Shown here in pieces: positions 45,324 to 52,378 of a DNA stretch of 64,000 nucleotides; positions within the stretch are counted from its first letter, which is position 1; the number at the start of each line of letters is the position of its first letter. The DNA lies in contig CALSMU010000013.1 of NCBI GenBank assembly GCA_943787535.1, positions 80,529-144,528 of the forward strand, in the 5' to 3' direction. The stretch is from an uncultured Flavobacteriales bacterium (GTDB lineage Bacteria > Bacteroidota > Bacteroidia > Flavobacteriales_D > Parvicellaceae). The position numbers were made by a program, and so were the translations under genes. The notes under the pieces were generated by a model that was not told the DNA's origin, made no database searches, and was given only the letters and a program-made list of their open reading frames with translations.

Positions 45324-45983
45324 TTAGTCTTTCTTTAATCCCATTAATATTGAGAATGCTTTATCAATGTCATCATCAATAACAACCAAAGTAAATTCAT
45401 TTGATGTGGAAATTATTTCGACAATATTAATTCCGGCCCAAGCTAATTTTTTAAAGATGTAATAGTACAAGCCTGATACTTCGGTGTTTTTCATCGGAAG
45501 TTTAACAGTAATGGAAGATAAGTCACTTTTTGAAGTAATTAAATGCTCTTCTTTAAATTCTTCTTCTATTGGCTCTTTTAAAGAGTTACTTATGATAATA
45601 GTCGTTTCGTAAATTCCTTGCGAAATTGTATGAAAATGTTTTTTGTTTTTGCTAGCCTCGTCCAATAATGTCTTCTGACTTCCAATAAGTGTATTTGAAT
45701 TTTCATACGTATAAGCTCTCAAGCTAGAGCGGACGATGATATCTCCAATATTATTGACAAAATCTTTAATGCCAATATTTATTTTGTAATAGTAACTAGG
45801 TTCTAGACGATTAATAGCCATTACAATAGCACCTTCTTTTATGGGTTCACCCATTGCGTCTTCAACCTCCTGTCTAATTTTTCGAGCCAGTGAGGATACA
45901 TTTATTAGTTTCTCAGCTAGAGCTTCCTCCAGAAATGGAGAAGTAACAATGATTTTTTCAACTATTTTAGATAGTGATCTCAT
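45324..45983 (-). CDS. ACT-domain protein, possible amino-acid-responsive regulator
   Basis: A 219-residue protein. The N-terminal 70 residues are helical and could be a DNA-binding fold (ALAEKLINVSSLARKIRQEV, then EGAIVMAINRLEP). The C-terminal part (about 150-217) is an ACT domain of the aspartokinase type: SSITVKLPMKNTEVSGLYYY then LAWAGINIVEIISTSNEFTL. The aspartokinase catalytic domain is absent. It is divergent from lysA across 106 bp holding a promoter for each gene, so it may bind lysine or a precursor and control lysA. That is inference; the ACT call is firm. Confidence 0.7.
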   Translation of the reverse strand: MRSLSKIVEKIIVTSPFLEEALAEKLINVSSLARKIRQEVEDAMGEPIKEGAIVMAINRLEPSYYYKINIGIKDFVNNIGDIIVRSSLRAYTYENSNTLIGSQKTLLDEASKNKKHFHTISQGIYETTIIISNSLKEPIEEEFKEEHLITSKSDLSSITVKLPMKNTEVSGLYYYIFKKLAWAGINIVEIISTSNEFTLVVIDDDIDKAFSILMGLKKD

Positions 45984-46016
45984 GTTTAAAATTTAACGAA
46001 ATGTTTAAAATGCGAA

Positions 46017-46024
46017 CAAAGATA
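46017..46024 (-). promoter_or_regulatory. -7 box for the ACT-domain gene
   Basis: Minus strand TATCTTTG fits TAnnTTTG and ends 33 bp before the start at 45983. Confidence 0.45.
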
Positions 46025-46055
46025 TAATTTTTAAAACAATAAACGAATAAAAAAA

Positions 46056-46063
46056 TACATTTG
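46056..46063 (+). promoter_or_regulatory. -7 box for lysA
   Basis: TACATTTG fits TAnnTTTG and ends 26 bp before the lysA ATG. With the opposite box at 46017-46024 it makes a compact divergent promoter pair about 30 bp apart. Confidence 0.5.
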
Positions 46064-46089
46064 CGACCTAATTGTTTAAAATAAATTAA

Positions 46090-47253
46090 ATGAACGTTAA
46101 AAACTTATTGCAATCAGCTGAGGAGAATAGTACTCCTTTCTATTATTATGATATGGAATTATTAGATAATACTTTAAATAAGTTAAAGGATGCTGCAGAT
46201 AAATATAAGTACAATGTTCACTATGCTTTGAAGGCAAATACTAACGGTAGGGTATTGGATTTAATATCTAGCTATGGCTTTGGTGCTGATTGTGTTAGCG
46301 GCAATGAAATTAACAAAGCAGTCGCGCATGGATTTTGTCCGGGTCAAATTGCTTTTGCGGGAGTTGGGAAAACAGATAAAGAGATAGAAGTAGGCTTGGA
46401 TAATGATATTTTTTGTTTCAATTGTGAATCTGTCCAAGAGATCGAGGTAATAAACGAGATAGCAAGCAAAGAAAAAAAGATAGCTGATATTGCTTTGAGA
46501 ATAAACCCTAACGTTGATGCTAACACACATAAATATATTACCACAGGCAGATCCGAGAATAAATTTGGAATACTTGTAACTGAAATAGCTGCTGTTGTAA
46601 AGTTAATTGAGTCATGTAAGAATGTTAACTTAATCGGGTTACACTTTCATATTGGGAGTCAGGTTACGGATTTGATTGCCTATAGGGATTTATGTTTACG
46701 TGTAAACGAAATTCAAAATTGGTTTGACAAGCAAAATATAGGACTTAGACATATTAATGTTGGTGGAGGTTTAGGCATTGATTATGATAATCCAGATGTA
46801 AATCCGGTTGCTGATTTCGAAAGTTTTTTTTCAATTTTTAATACGTATTTAAAGTTACGAAACGATCAGGAATTACATTTCGAATTAGGTAGGTCAATTG
46901 TTGGTGTTATTGGTAATCTTATTTCTAAAGTATTATATATTAAAGAAGGAGCAAGTAAAAGCTTTGCAATACTGGATGCAGGTATGACTGAGCTAATAAG
47001 ACCAGCGTTGTACAATTCTAAGCATAAAATTGAAAATGTATCAAAACGCGCAAATTCGTCGAACTCTTTTTACGACGTTGTTGGTCCTATTTGCGAATCT
47101 TCTGATTGTTTTGGTGCCGAAATTAATTTGCCTGCTACTTCTAGAGGTGATATTATTGCAATTAGATGCGCAGGAGCGTACGGGGAGGTAATGGCAAGTA
47201 ATTACAATTTAAGAGAGAAGCCACTAGCTGTTTATTCGCGGAGTAGTAACTGA
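46090..47253 (+). CDS. lysA: Diaminopimelate decarboxylase
   Basis: A 387-residue PLP enzyme of alanine racemase fold type that makes lysine from meso-diaminopimelate. The PLP lysine is in VHYALKANTN (Lys48); other family motifs are ADCVSGNEI, RINPNVDANTHKYITTG, SRSENKFGI-like GRSENKFGI, GLHFHIGSQVTD, NVGGGLGIDY, ELGRSIVG and GPICESSDCFG with Cys. Slightly shorter than E. coli LysA. Single gene with its own promoter, divergent from the ACT-domain protein. Confidence 0.95.
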   Translation: MNVKNLLQSAEENSTPFYYYDMELLDNTLNKLKDAADKYKYNVHYALKANTNGRVLDLISSYGFGADCVSGNEINKAVAHGFCPGQIAFAGVGKTDKEIEVGLDNDIFCFNCESVQEIEVINEIASKEKKIADIALRINPNVDANTHKYITTGRSENKFGILVTEIAAVVKLIESCKNVNLIGLHFHIGSQVTDLIAYRDLCLRVNEIQNWFDKQNIGLRHINVGGGLGIDYDNPDVNPVADFESFFSIFNTYLKLRNDQELHFELGRSIVGVIGNLISKVLYIKEGASKSFAILDAGMTELIRPALYNSKHKIENVSKRANSSNSFYDVVGPICESSDCFGAEINLPATSRGDIIAIRCAGAYGEVMASNYNLREKPLAVYSRSSN

Positions 47254-47272
47254 TTTTAATGTATCTTTTACT

Positions 47273-47303
47273 TTTGTTAATTCTATCTGATTTATTAGTT
47301 TTG
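47273..47303 (+). promoter_or_regulatory. Promoter of rocD
   Basis: TTTG (47273-47276), 19 bp, TAGTTTTG (47296-47303): the best match to the Bacteroidota consensus in the window. Transcription should start near 47310, giving a leader of about 80 bases with short GA-rich inverted stretches. Confidence 0.75.
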
Positions 47304-47389
47304 CGACAAGGATGATTTCTCTCCGGAAAGAGGAAAGGATGAGTACTCTCCGTAATGAGTAAGAAATTACTTATTTAATATTTAAATTT

Positions 47390-48673
47390 ATGGAAACTAT
47401 GGTTAGTTCAGCATTGTCGTCGCAGGAGTCGATGGAATTAGAAAACAAGTACGGAGCGCATAATTATCATCCTTTACCTGTTGTATTGGCAAAAGGAGAA
47501 GGAGTTTATTTATGGGATTGTGAAGGAAAAAAATATTTTGATTTCTTATCTGCTTATTCGGCAGTAAATCAAGGTCACTGTCATCCAAAAATTGTTAATG
47601 CATTGACAGAACAAGCTTCAACCCTAACACTAACTTCAAGGGCGTTTTTCAATGATACTTTGGGTCCATATGAAAAGTTTATCACTGATTTTTTCGGTTT
47701 TGATAAAGTACTGCCAATGAACACCGGTGCTGAAGCGGTAGAAACTGCTATCAAATTGTGTAGAAAATGGGCGTATGAAGTAAAAGGAATTGCTGAGAAT
47801 GAAGCGAAAATAATTGTTTGCGAAAATAATTTTCACGGAAGAACTACTACTATTGTTTCTTTTTCAAACGATGAAGTAGCAAGGAAGAATTTTGGACCAT
47901 TTACGCCAGGATTCATAAAGATACCATATAATGATATAGATGCTTTAGAGTCCGCTTTAAAAGAAGAAAATGTTGCAGGGTTTTTAGTAGAACCTATTCA
48001 AGGAGAGGCGGGAGTTTTTGTACCAGACGAAGATTACCTATCAAAAGCCCAAGCACTTTGTAATGCTCAAAATGTTTTATTCATCGCTGATGAAGTTCAA
48101 ACAGGTATTGCCAGAACCGGAAGTCTTTTAGCGGTTTGTGGGAATTGCAATTGCCAAAATGCTTGTGAGAAACAAGAGACTTATAGTACTCCGGATATTC
48201 TTATTTTAGGAAAAGCTGTGTCTGGTGGTGTATATCCAGTTTCTGCAGTTTTGGCGAATGATGATATAATGAATGTTATTAAACCGGGTCAGCATGGTTC
48301 TACATTTGGAGGTAATCCGCTAGCTGCGAAAGTTGCTGTAGCTGCTTTAGAGGTTGTAAATGATGAAAACCTTGCTCAAAACGCAAGAGTTTTGGGTAAG
48401 TTATTTAGAGCTGAAATGAATAGAGTTATTGCGGATACTGATTTAGTAAACTCTGTACGTGGAAAAGGGCTGTTAAATGCAATTTTGATCAACGATACAG
48501 AAGATAGTTCCACGGCTTGGGATATTTGTATGGCACTAAAAGAAAATGGTTTGCTAGCAAAACCAACACATGGTAATATTATTCGTTTTGCACCACCGTT
48601 AGTAATGACAAAAGAGCAATTAATGGATTGTGTTGCAATAATAGAAAAGACTTTGACGGAGTTTTCAAAATAA
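47390..48673 (+). CDS. rocD: Ornithine--oxo-acid aminotransferase
   Basis: A 427-residue class III PLP aminotransferase that converts ornithine to glutamate semialdehyde. Family motifs are the start [74 protein letters not shown] and the PLP lysine in ILGKAVSGG (Lys275). Just before it is an inserted Cys cluster, Cys250-xx-Cys253-x-Cys255-xxx-Cys259, absent from most OATs outside this phylum, which could bind a metal. It has its own strong promoter and a terminator 18 bp after the stop. Confidence 0.93.
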   Translation: METMVSSALSSQESMELENKYGAHNYHPLPVVLAKGEGVYLWDCEGKKYFDFLSAYSAVNQGHCHPKIVNALTEQASTLTLTSRAFFNDTLGPYEKFITDFFGFDKVLPMNTGAEAVETAIKLCRKWAYEVKGIAENEAKIIVCENNFHGRTTTIVSFSNDEVARKNFGPFTPGFIKIPYNDIDALESALKEENVAGFLVEPIQGEAGVFVPDEDYLSKAQALCNAQNVLFIADEVQTGIARTGSLLAVCGNCNCQNACEKQETYSTPDILILGKAVSGGVYPVSAVLANDDIMNVIKPGQHGSTFGGNPLAAKVAVAALEVVNDENLAQNARVLGKLFRAEMNRVIADTDLVNSVRGKGLLNAILINDTEDSSTAWDICMALKENGLLAKPTHGNIIRFAPPLVMTKEQLMDCVAIIEKTLTEFSK

Positions 48674-48691
48674 ACTAAATCCAAATTAATT

Positions 48692-48726
48692 AAAAAAAGC
48701 CTTTCGTAACTGAAAGGCTTTTTTTT
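48692..48726. terminator. Bidirectional Rho-independent terminator between rocD and a convergent gene
   Basis: GCCTTTC (48699-48705) and GAAAGGC (48712-48718) pair around GTAACT, flanked by seven A and eight T. It serves rocD on the plus strand and probably the convergent gene at 48796-49422. Confidence 0.92.
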
Positions 48727-48795
48727 GCTTTCAAATCTATGGAAGTAGAACTCTTATTATAGTTGTTTAAAACACCATTATACAGGAAGTGCTAA

Positions 48796-49422
48796 CTATT
48801 CCTCTGTAAATAAATGAGCTTTTAAACCTGAAACCGAAAATTTATCTTGAGCATTTTCTTCTTCTAATTGGGTAACAATAGTATATTCTTTGACCAATTC
48901 AATAATCTCTTTTTCACCAATCTCGTTATACAAAAACACCGTTGCAGCAGAGTTCATAGTGTCTTCATCTGTCCCTTCTAAGTTTGGAGCCTCAAGAATA
49001 ATCTCAAGTTCTTCATCGTCGTTATAAAATGGAATGTAATTCCAATTCGAAGCATCAATATCAATAACTTCCATTTCCTGGTCATACAGGTTAAAAGTTC
49101 TGTCCCAGTCCAATGCAGGTTTGCTCGCACAGTACTTCCAATCTAGAAACAAAGGAGCTTCTTTCATAATTCTTTCACAAATAGGAAGTAACTCTTCAAC
49201 GCCATTTGGAGAAACCATAAAAAACCATTCATCGTTGGCATCCATTCCAATATCCCAAGTTACGGTCGCAATATTGAGAATGTGATTGTTTAAGTTTTCG
49301 ATAATATACTCCCTGTCAGGGGCATTTGAATCCTCAATGCATTTTTTTATACGTGGGTCATTTTGTACAAACCATTGCCAAAATGTCTCTATTTTTTCCT
49401 CTTCTAAATTCATCGTGCTCAA
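48796..49422 (-). CDS. Conserved-looking cytoplasmic protein of unknown function (DUF695-like)
   Basis: About 208 residues, acidic, with no signal or membrane segment. It begins MSTMNLEEEKIETFWQWFVQ; a second Met three codons on may be the true start. The pattern ATVTWDIGMDANDEWFFMVS followed by ICERIMKEAPLFLDWKYCA recalls DUF695-type proteins, but this is a weak match by eye. It is divergent from the EF-Tu domain III homologue, with only 34 bp between starts. Confidence 0.6.
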   Translation of the reverse strand: MSTMNLEEEKIETFWQWFVQNDPRIKKCIEDSNAPDREYIIENLNNHILNIATVTWDIGMDANDEWFFMVSPNGVEELLPICERIMKEAPLFLDWKYCASKPALDWDRTFNLYDQEMEVIDIDASNWNYIPFYNDDEELEIILEAPNLEGTDEDTMNSAATVFLYNEIGEKEIIELVKEYTIVTQLEEENAQDKFSVSGLKAHLFTEE

Positions 49423-49442
49423 GGTAGGGAAAAGTCTTTTAT

Positions 49443-49450
49443 TATATTTG
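49443..49450 (+). promoter_or_regulatory. -7 box before the EF-Tu domain III-like gene
   Basis: TATATTTG fits TAnnTTTG and ends six bases before ATG 49457, so the transcript would have almost no leader. It supports that start over upstream in-frame ATGs that overlap the divergent gene. Confidence 0.5.
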
Positions 49451-49456
49451 CAAAGT

Positions 49457-49819
49457 ATGAGTGATATTAAGTTTAAAACAGCAGATAATATATACAGTGC
49501 AGATACAGATTTTATAGGAAAATTGTATTTTCTTACTACGGAAGAGGGTGGGAGAAGTGAAATAACGGATGAAATATATCGGCCACTTTTTAAGCTGAAA
49601 GATGGTTTGGATTTAACTTCTGCAGATCAAAAATTCATTGGAAAAGATAGGGTTAAACCGGGAGATACAATCCAATCTGAAATACGAATTATATGGAAAG
49701 ATCCCTATGTTGGAGCTCTTTCTAAAGGTGCTGAATTTGTTTTAAGAGAAGGTTCTCAAGTTGTTGCAACCGGAGAGATACTTAAGGTTTTAAATGAAAA
49801 ATTAAGAATAAAAGAGTAA
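49457..49819 (+). CDS. Stand-alone EF-Tu domain III homologue
   Basis: A 120-residue protein that matches the C-terminal beta-barrel (domain III) of elongation factor Tu along its whole length: LTTEEGGRSE (EF-Tu LTKEEGGRHT), IYRPLFKLKDG (EF-Tu GYRPQFYFR), RVKPGDTIQSEI (MVMPGDN), GAEFVLREGSQVVATGEILK (RFAIREGGRTVGAG). The GTPase and domain II are absent. In EF-Tu this domain contacts the tRNA acceptor arm and EF-Ts. The start at 49457 is set by the -7 box six bases upstream. No known function for the free domain; it could compete for EF-Tu partners or be re-used for something else. Confidence 0.8.
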   Translation: MSDIKFKTADNIYSADTDFIGKLYFLTTEEGGRSEITDEIYRPLFKLKDGLDLTSADQKFIGKDRVKPGDTIQSEIRIIWKDPYVGALSKGAEFVLREGSQVVATGEILKVLNEKLRIKE

Positions 49820-49901
49820 TCTTTTCCTTCTTTATTATTAGGTAGCTGCTACCATGGTTTTATTTTTTTTGTTGCGTAACCGTTTTTAAAATGACAATGC
49901 T

Positions 49902-50498
49902 TTATCGTGTGTACTCTACTGAAATTAAAATTTCATTTCTTCTACCTACAAGCTGCATAGGCGAGTCATATCCAAGATAAGTAAATTCCATTTCATGCTC
50001 AATTCCATTCTTTGTAAGCAGGTTTGAAAGTTCTTTGCGTTTACTTTTTAATTTTTCAGAACTAGCCCATCCATCAAAAAATAACACTGCTACAGTTTGT
50101 TTGGGTCTTATTTCTAAAATCACATCTGAGCTGTTAGGTTCAGGAACGTTGGAAGGTGTAATTCCTTCTGGCATAATGAATGACATTTCTGCGGATTCCT
50201 TCATGTCCATGATTACCGGAGAGGTCATTGATATTTGTTGATTTTTTTGGTTACCCCCAAAAATAAATCCTGCTATTCGTCTAAAGCCTTGTCTAGAATT
50301 AGTTTCGTAGCTGCTACTTTTTAGTTTTGTTTTTGCCACAAACATCTCTGGATATTCTCTAATTTCGAATTTATCGTACCTCTTCAAGACAGTATATTTT
50401 TCGTTAGAAATATTTGTTGCGTAATTTTTCATGACTAATTGCGAAATAGCAAATGTGAACGTGAGTAATAGAACCGATATTAGAAGAATATTTTTCAT
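49902..50498 (-). CDS. Exported SOUL heme-binding family protein
   Basis: A 198-residue protein: signal peptide (about 1-19, LLLTFTFAISQ), then a SOUL/HBP fold: YTVLKRYDKFEIREYPEMFV, FRRIAGFIFGGNQKNQQISM, TSPVIMDM, MSFIMPEGITPSNVPEPN, VAVLFFDGWASSEK and YLGYDSPMQLVGRRNEILI. SOUL proteins bind heme or porphyrins. It starts six bases after the MerR-type gene and is last in a three-gene run with glutathione peroxidase. Export suggests handling of extracytoplasmic heme or porphyrin. Confidence 0.9.
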   Translation of the reverse strand: MKNILLISVLLLTFTFAISQLVMKNYATNISNEKYTVLKRYDKFEIREYPEMFVAKTKLKSSSYETNSRQGFRRIAGFIFGGNQKNQQISMTSPVIMDMKESAEMSFIMPEGITPSNVPEPNSSDVILEIRPKQTVAVLFFDGWASSEKLKSKRKELSNLLTKNGIEHEMEFTYLGYDSPMQLVGRRNEILISVEYTR

Positions 50499-50504
50499 AG
50501 TAGT

Positions 50505-51386
50505 TTATTTCGAAAATATTTGAACAAAATCATCTAAACAATGTATGGTAGATACAGTTTTTGGAATTTTATTGAAGTAGGTCACTGTGTTGGATCCACT
50601 TAGGCAAAGTCTGTCATGCGGGACTGCACTCAGAAACTTTTCCAAAGTATCAGTAAATTGTTTTTCAGATGTACTCTTTATCATGGACGTAATTACCATG
50701 TCAGGGTTGAACTTGTAATATGATTTTTCAAAATCTACAAATGGCACTTTTTGTCCTAAATAAATGCATTCCCATCCTTTGTCCCGAAGCAAATATTGGT
50801 ACAATAGAAGCGGAAGTTCATGCTGCTCATCGGCTGGTAAAAACAAGATTACTTTTTTGCCTATCCTAGGTTTGGTTACTCCGTTGGACAAGGCAATAAT
50901 GAACTCTCTTAAAACATTTGAAAATATGTGTTCATGAGCTATGTTAAGCGTGTTTAGTTGCCATAATTCTCCAATTTTAACTAAAACAGGAACTACTACT
51001 TCCTGATAAAGCTGCACAATACCTTTCTCCTTAAAAACGTCCTCCAGTATATTATGCATTTTGTCGGAATTCATTTCTAGGATTGCGTCAATTAAATTTT
51101 TGACATCTATCGGAGAATCTGCGGACCTCGATTCAACTAATTCAGTTGCTTTATTGATTATATCTGTTTCTGATAATTTGGCAATTTTGGAAATTTTAAT
51201 TCCATCGTTATATAGTAGATTTATATTGAGTATTTTTTTTAAATCATTCTCAGAATACTGTCTTATATTAGTAGCTGTTCTAATCGGTTGGAGCAGTTTG
51301 TGACGAAGTTCCCAAATACGGATTGTATGAGCCTTAATGCCAGTAAGGTTCTCAAGGTCTTTTATGAGATAAATGTTTTGATACAC
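50505..51386 (-). CDS. MerR-family regulator with a CarH-type cobalamin-binding domain
   Basis: A 293-residue regulator. Residues 1-70 are a MerR winged helix (YLIKDLENLTGIKAHTIRIW, RTATNIRQYSENDL). Residues 95-170 are the four-helix cap with the Wx9EH signature of AdoCbl photoreceptors (Trp142, Glu152, His153: GELWQLNTLNIAHEH). Residues 175-293 are a Rossmann-like B12 domain with ADEQHELPLLL, where His189 fits the lower axial ligand. CarH/LitR proteins release DNA when light breaks the Co-C bond. It lies between glutathione peroxidase (16 bp) and SOUL (6 bp), so it likely controls its own photo-oxidative-stress operon. Light sensing is inferred from motifs. Confidence 0.85.
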   Translation of the reverse strand: MYQNIYLIKDLENLTGIKAHTIRIWELRHKLLQPIRTATNIRQYSENDLKKILNINLLYNDGIKISKIAKLSETDIINKATELVESRSADSPIDVKNLIDAILEMNSDKMHNILEDVFKEKGIVQLYQEVVVPVLVKIGELWQLNTLNIAHEHIFSNVLREFIIALSNGVTKPRIGKKVILFLPADEQHELPLLLYQYLLRDKGWECIYLGQKVPFVDFEKSYYKFNPDMVITSMIKSTSEKQFTDTLEKFLSAVPHDRLCLSGSNTVTYFNKIPKTVSTIHCLDDFVQIFSK

Positions 51387-51402
51387 GTAAATTAATTTTA
51401 AT

Positions 51403-51951
51403 TTAAAGTAGTTTTGTAATAGAATCGTCTAAGGGGCTAACTCCTGATTTGAAGACTTGCATGAGTTTTCCGTTTTCATTCACTAAATATTTTTGAAAAT
51501 TCCAGCTCACGTTGGAATCTTCGACACCATTTTCGGATTTCTTGGTTAACCATTTATATAAGCTGTGTTGGTTACTTCCTTTTACATCACATTTTTCAGT
51601 CATTAAAAAGCTTACTCCATAATTTTTACTACAAAACTCTTTTATTTCTGCTGCTGAACCTGGTTCTTGACCTCCAAATTGGTTGCATGGAACACCTATT
51701 ATGGCAACTTTATCCCCGTGTTGATCGTGCAGTGCTTGTAGCTTTTCATATTGAGGAGTAAATCCGCATTTCGAAGCAACGTTCACGAAAAGAATTTTCT
51801 TTCCTTTAAAATCATTCAGGTCAATGGTTTTTCCTTCTAGCGAAGTTATTGCGATATCGTAAATAGAATTATTCATATTATTATTAGAGTTTTTTATTAA
51901 TGAAAAAGGGGTTAAAATAATAGTTGCTAATGCGTATGCGAATATTTTCAT
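51403..51951 (-). CDS. Glutathione peroxidase family protein
   Basis: A 182-residue Cys-type peroxidase. The peroxidatic Cys62 is in VNVASKCGFTPQY, the Gln is in GVPCNQFGGQEPG and the Trp in VSWNFQKYLV, making the catalytic triad. About 25 residues precede the usual start and are hydrophobic (YALATIILTPFSLI), so export or a membrane anchor is likely; an internal Met26 would give the cytoplasmic form. Such enzymes often use thioredoxin. First gene of the gpx-merR-SOUL run. Confidence 0.92.
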   Translation of the reverse strand: MKIFAYALATIILTPFSLIKNSNNNMNNSIYDIAITSLEGKTIDLNDFKGKKILFVNVASKCGFTPQYEKLQALHDQHGDKVAIIGVPCNQFGGQEPGSAAEIKEFCSKNYGVSFLMTEKCDVKGSNQHSLYKWLTKKSENGVEDSNVSWNFQKYLVNENGKLMQVFKSGVSPLDDSITKLL

Positions 51952-52036
51952 TGTTTCGTTTTTATTTTTTCGGTTGGTTATTTTTAATAATTCGTATTGC
52001 GAGATAGGTTAAAATCTGCAAATACTCATTTTAAAT

Positions 52037-52058
52037 TTACACTTAAAATTGTATGTAA
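52037..52058. promoter_or_regulatory. Inverted repeat upstream of the gpx operon
   Basis: TTACA - 12 bp - TGTAA, with partial extension of both arms, lies about 90 bp upstream of the gpx start. It is a candidate site for the co-encoded MerR/CarH-type regulator. Short AT-rich arms make chance occurrence quite possible. Confidence 0.3.
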
Positions 52059-52089
52059 TTTTTGTTACTAGCTGATTGAGACTAATAAT

Positions 52090-52257
52090 TTAAAGAAGTT
52101 GAGCATCAGGGTATAAACTTTTCCAATATTTCACTTTATCAATGTTGGAAAGAGTAATTATTGTCTTTTCATTCAGTTTTAACTTAAATTTAGGTGTCTT
52201 AGCTTTTAATTCAGCTAATTTTTTTTCTAGTTGTTTTGCTGTTCTTTTTCGTCCCAT
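52090..52257 (-). CDS. Small basic protein of 55 residues
   Basis: ATG 52257 to TAA 52090. The start MGRKRTAKQLEKKLAELKAK is a Lys-rich helix, followed by TPKFKLKLNEKTIITLSN and a C-terminal YWKSLYPDAQLL. No family recognised; the composition suggests nucleic-acid or ribosome contact. It lies alone in an otherwise empty stretch between the FAS1 gene and the gpx operon. Coding status is supported by composition only. Confidence 0.45.
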   Translation of the reverse strand: MGRKRTAKQLEKKLAELKAKTPKFKLKLNEKTIITLSNIDKVKYWKSLYPDAQLL

Positions 52258-52335
52258 GATAAAATGAATTTATTGATTAGGTTATTTTAGTTTTTTGAAA
52301 ATATGTTTTACATAAGTTACTTTTGAGTAGTTATA

Positions 52336-52374
52336 AATTAAGATAAGGAGAGCTTTTCTCTCCTTATCTTAATT
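52336..52374 (-). terminator. Strong hairpin after the FAS1 gene, probable terminator
   Basis: A perfect 17-bp inverted repeat (52336-52352 and 52358-52374) around CTTTT, starting five bases after the stop of the FAS1 gene. The T run that follows on the minus strand is broken (TTAATTTATAA), so efficiency as a Rho-independent terminator is uncertain; it may instead protect the 3' end. Confidence 0.7.
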
Positions 52375-52378
52375 GGTG

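Noticed and set aside
47304-47389. rocD leader as a riboswitch
   Set aside because: It has short GA-rich inverted stretches but no fold or conserved core of a known riboswitch class that I can recognise.
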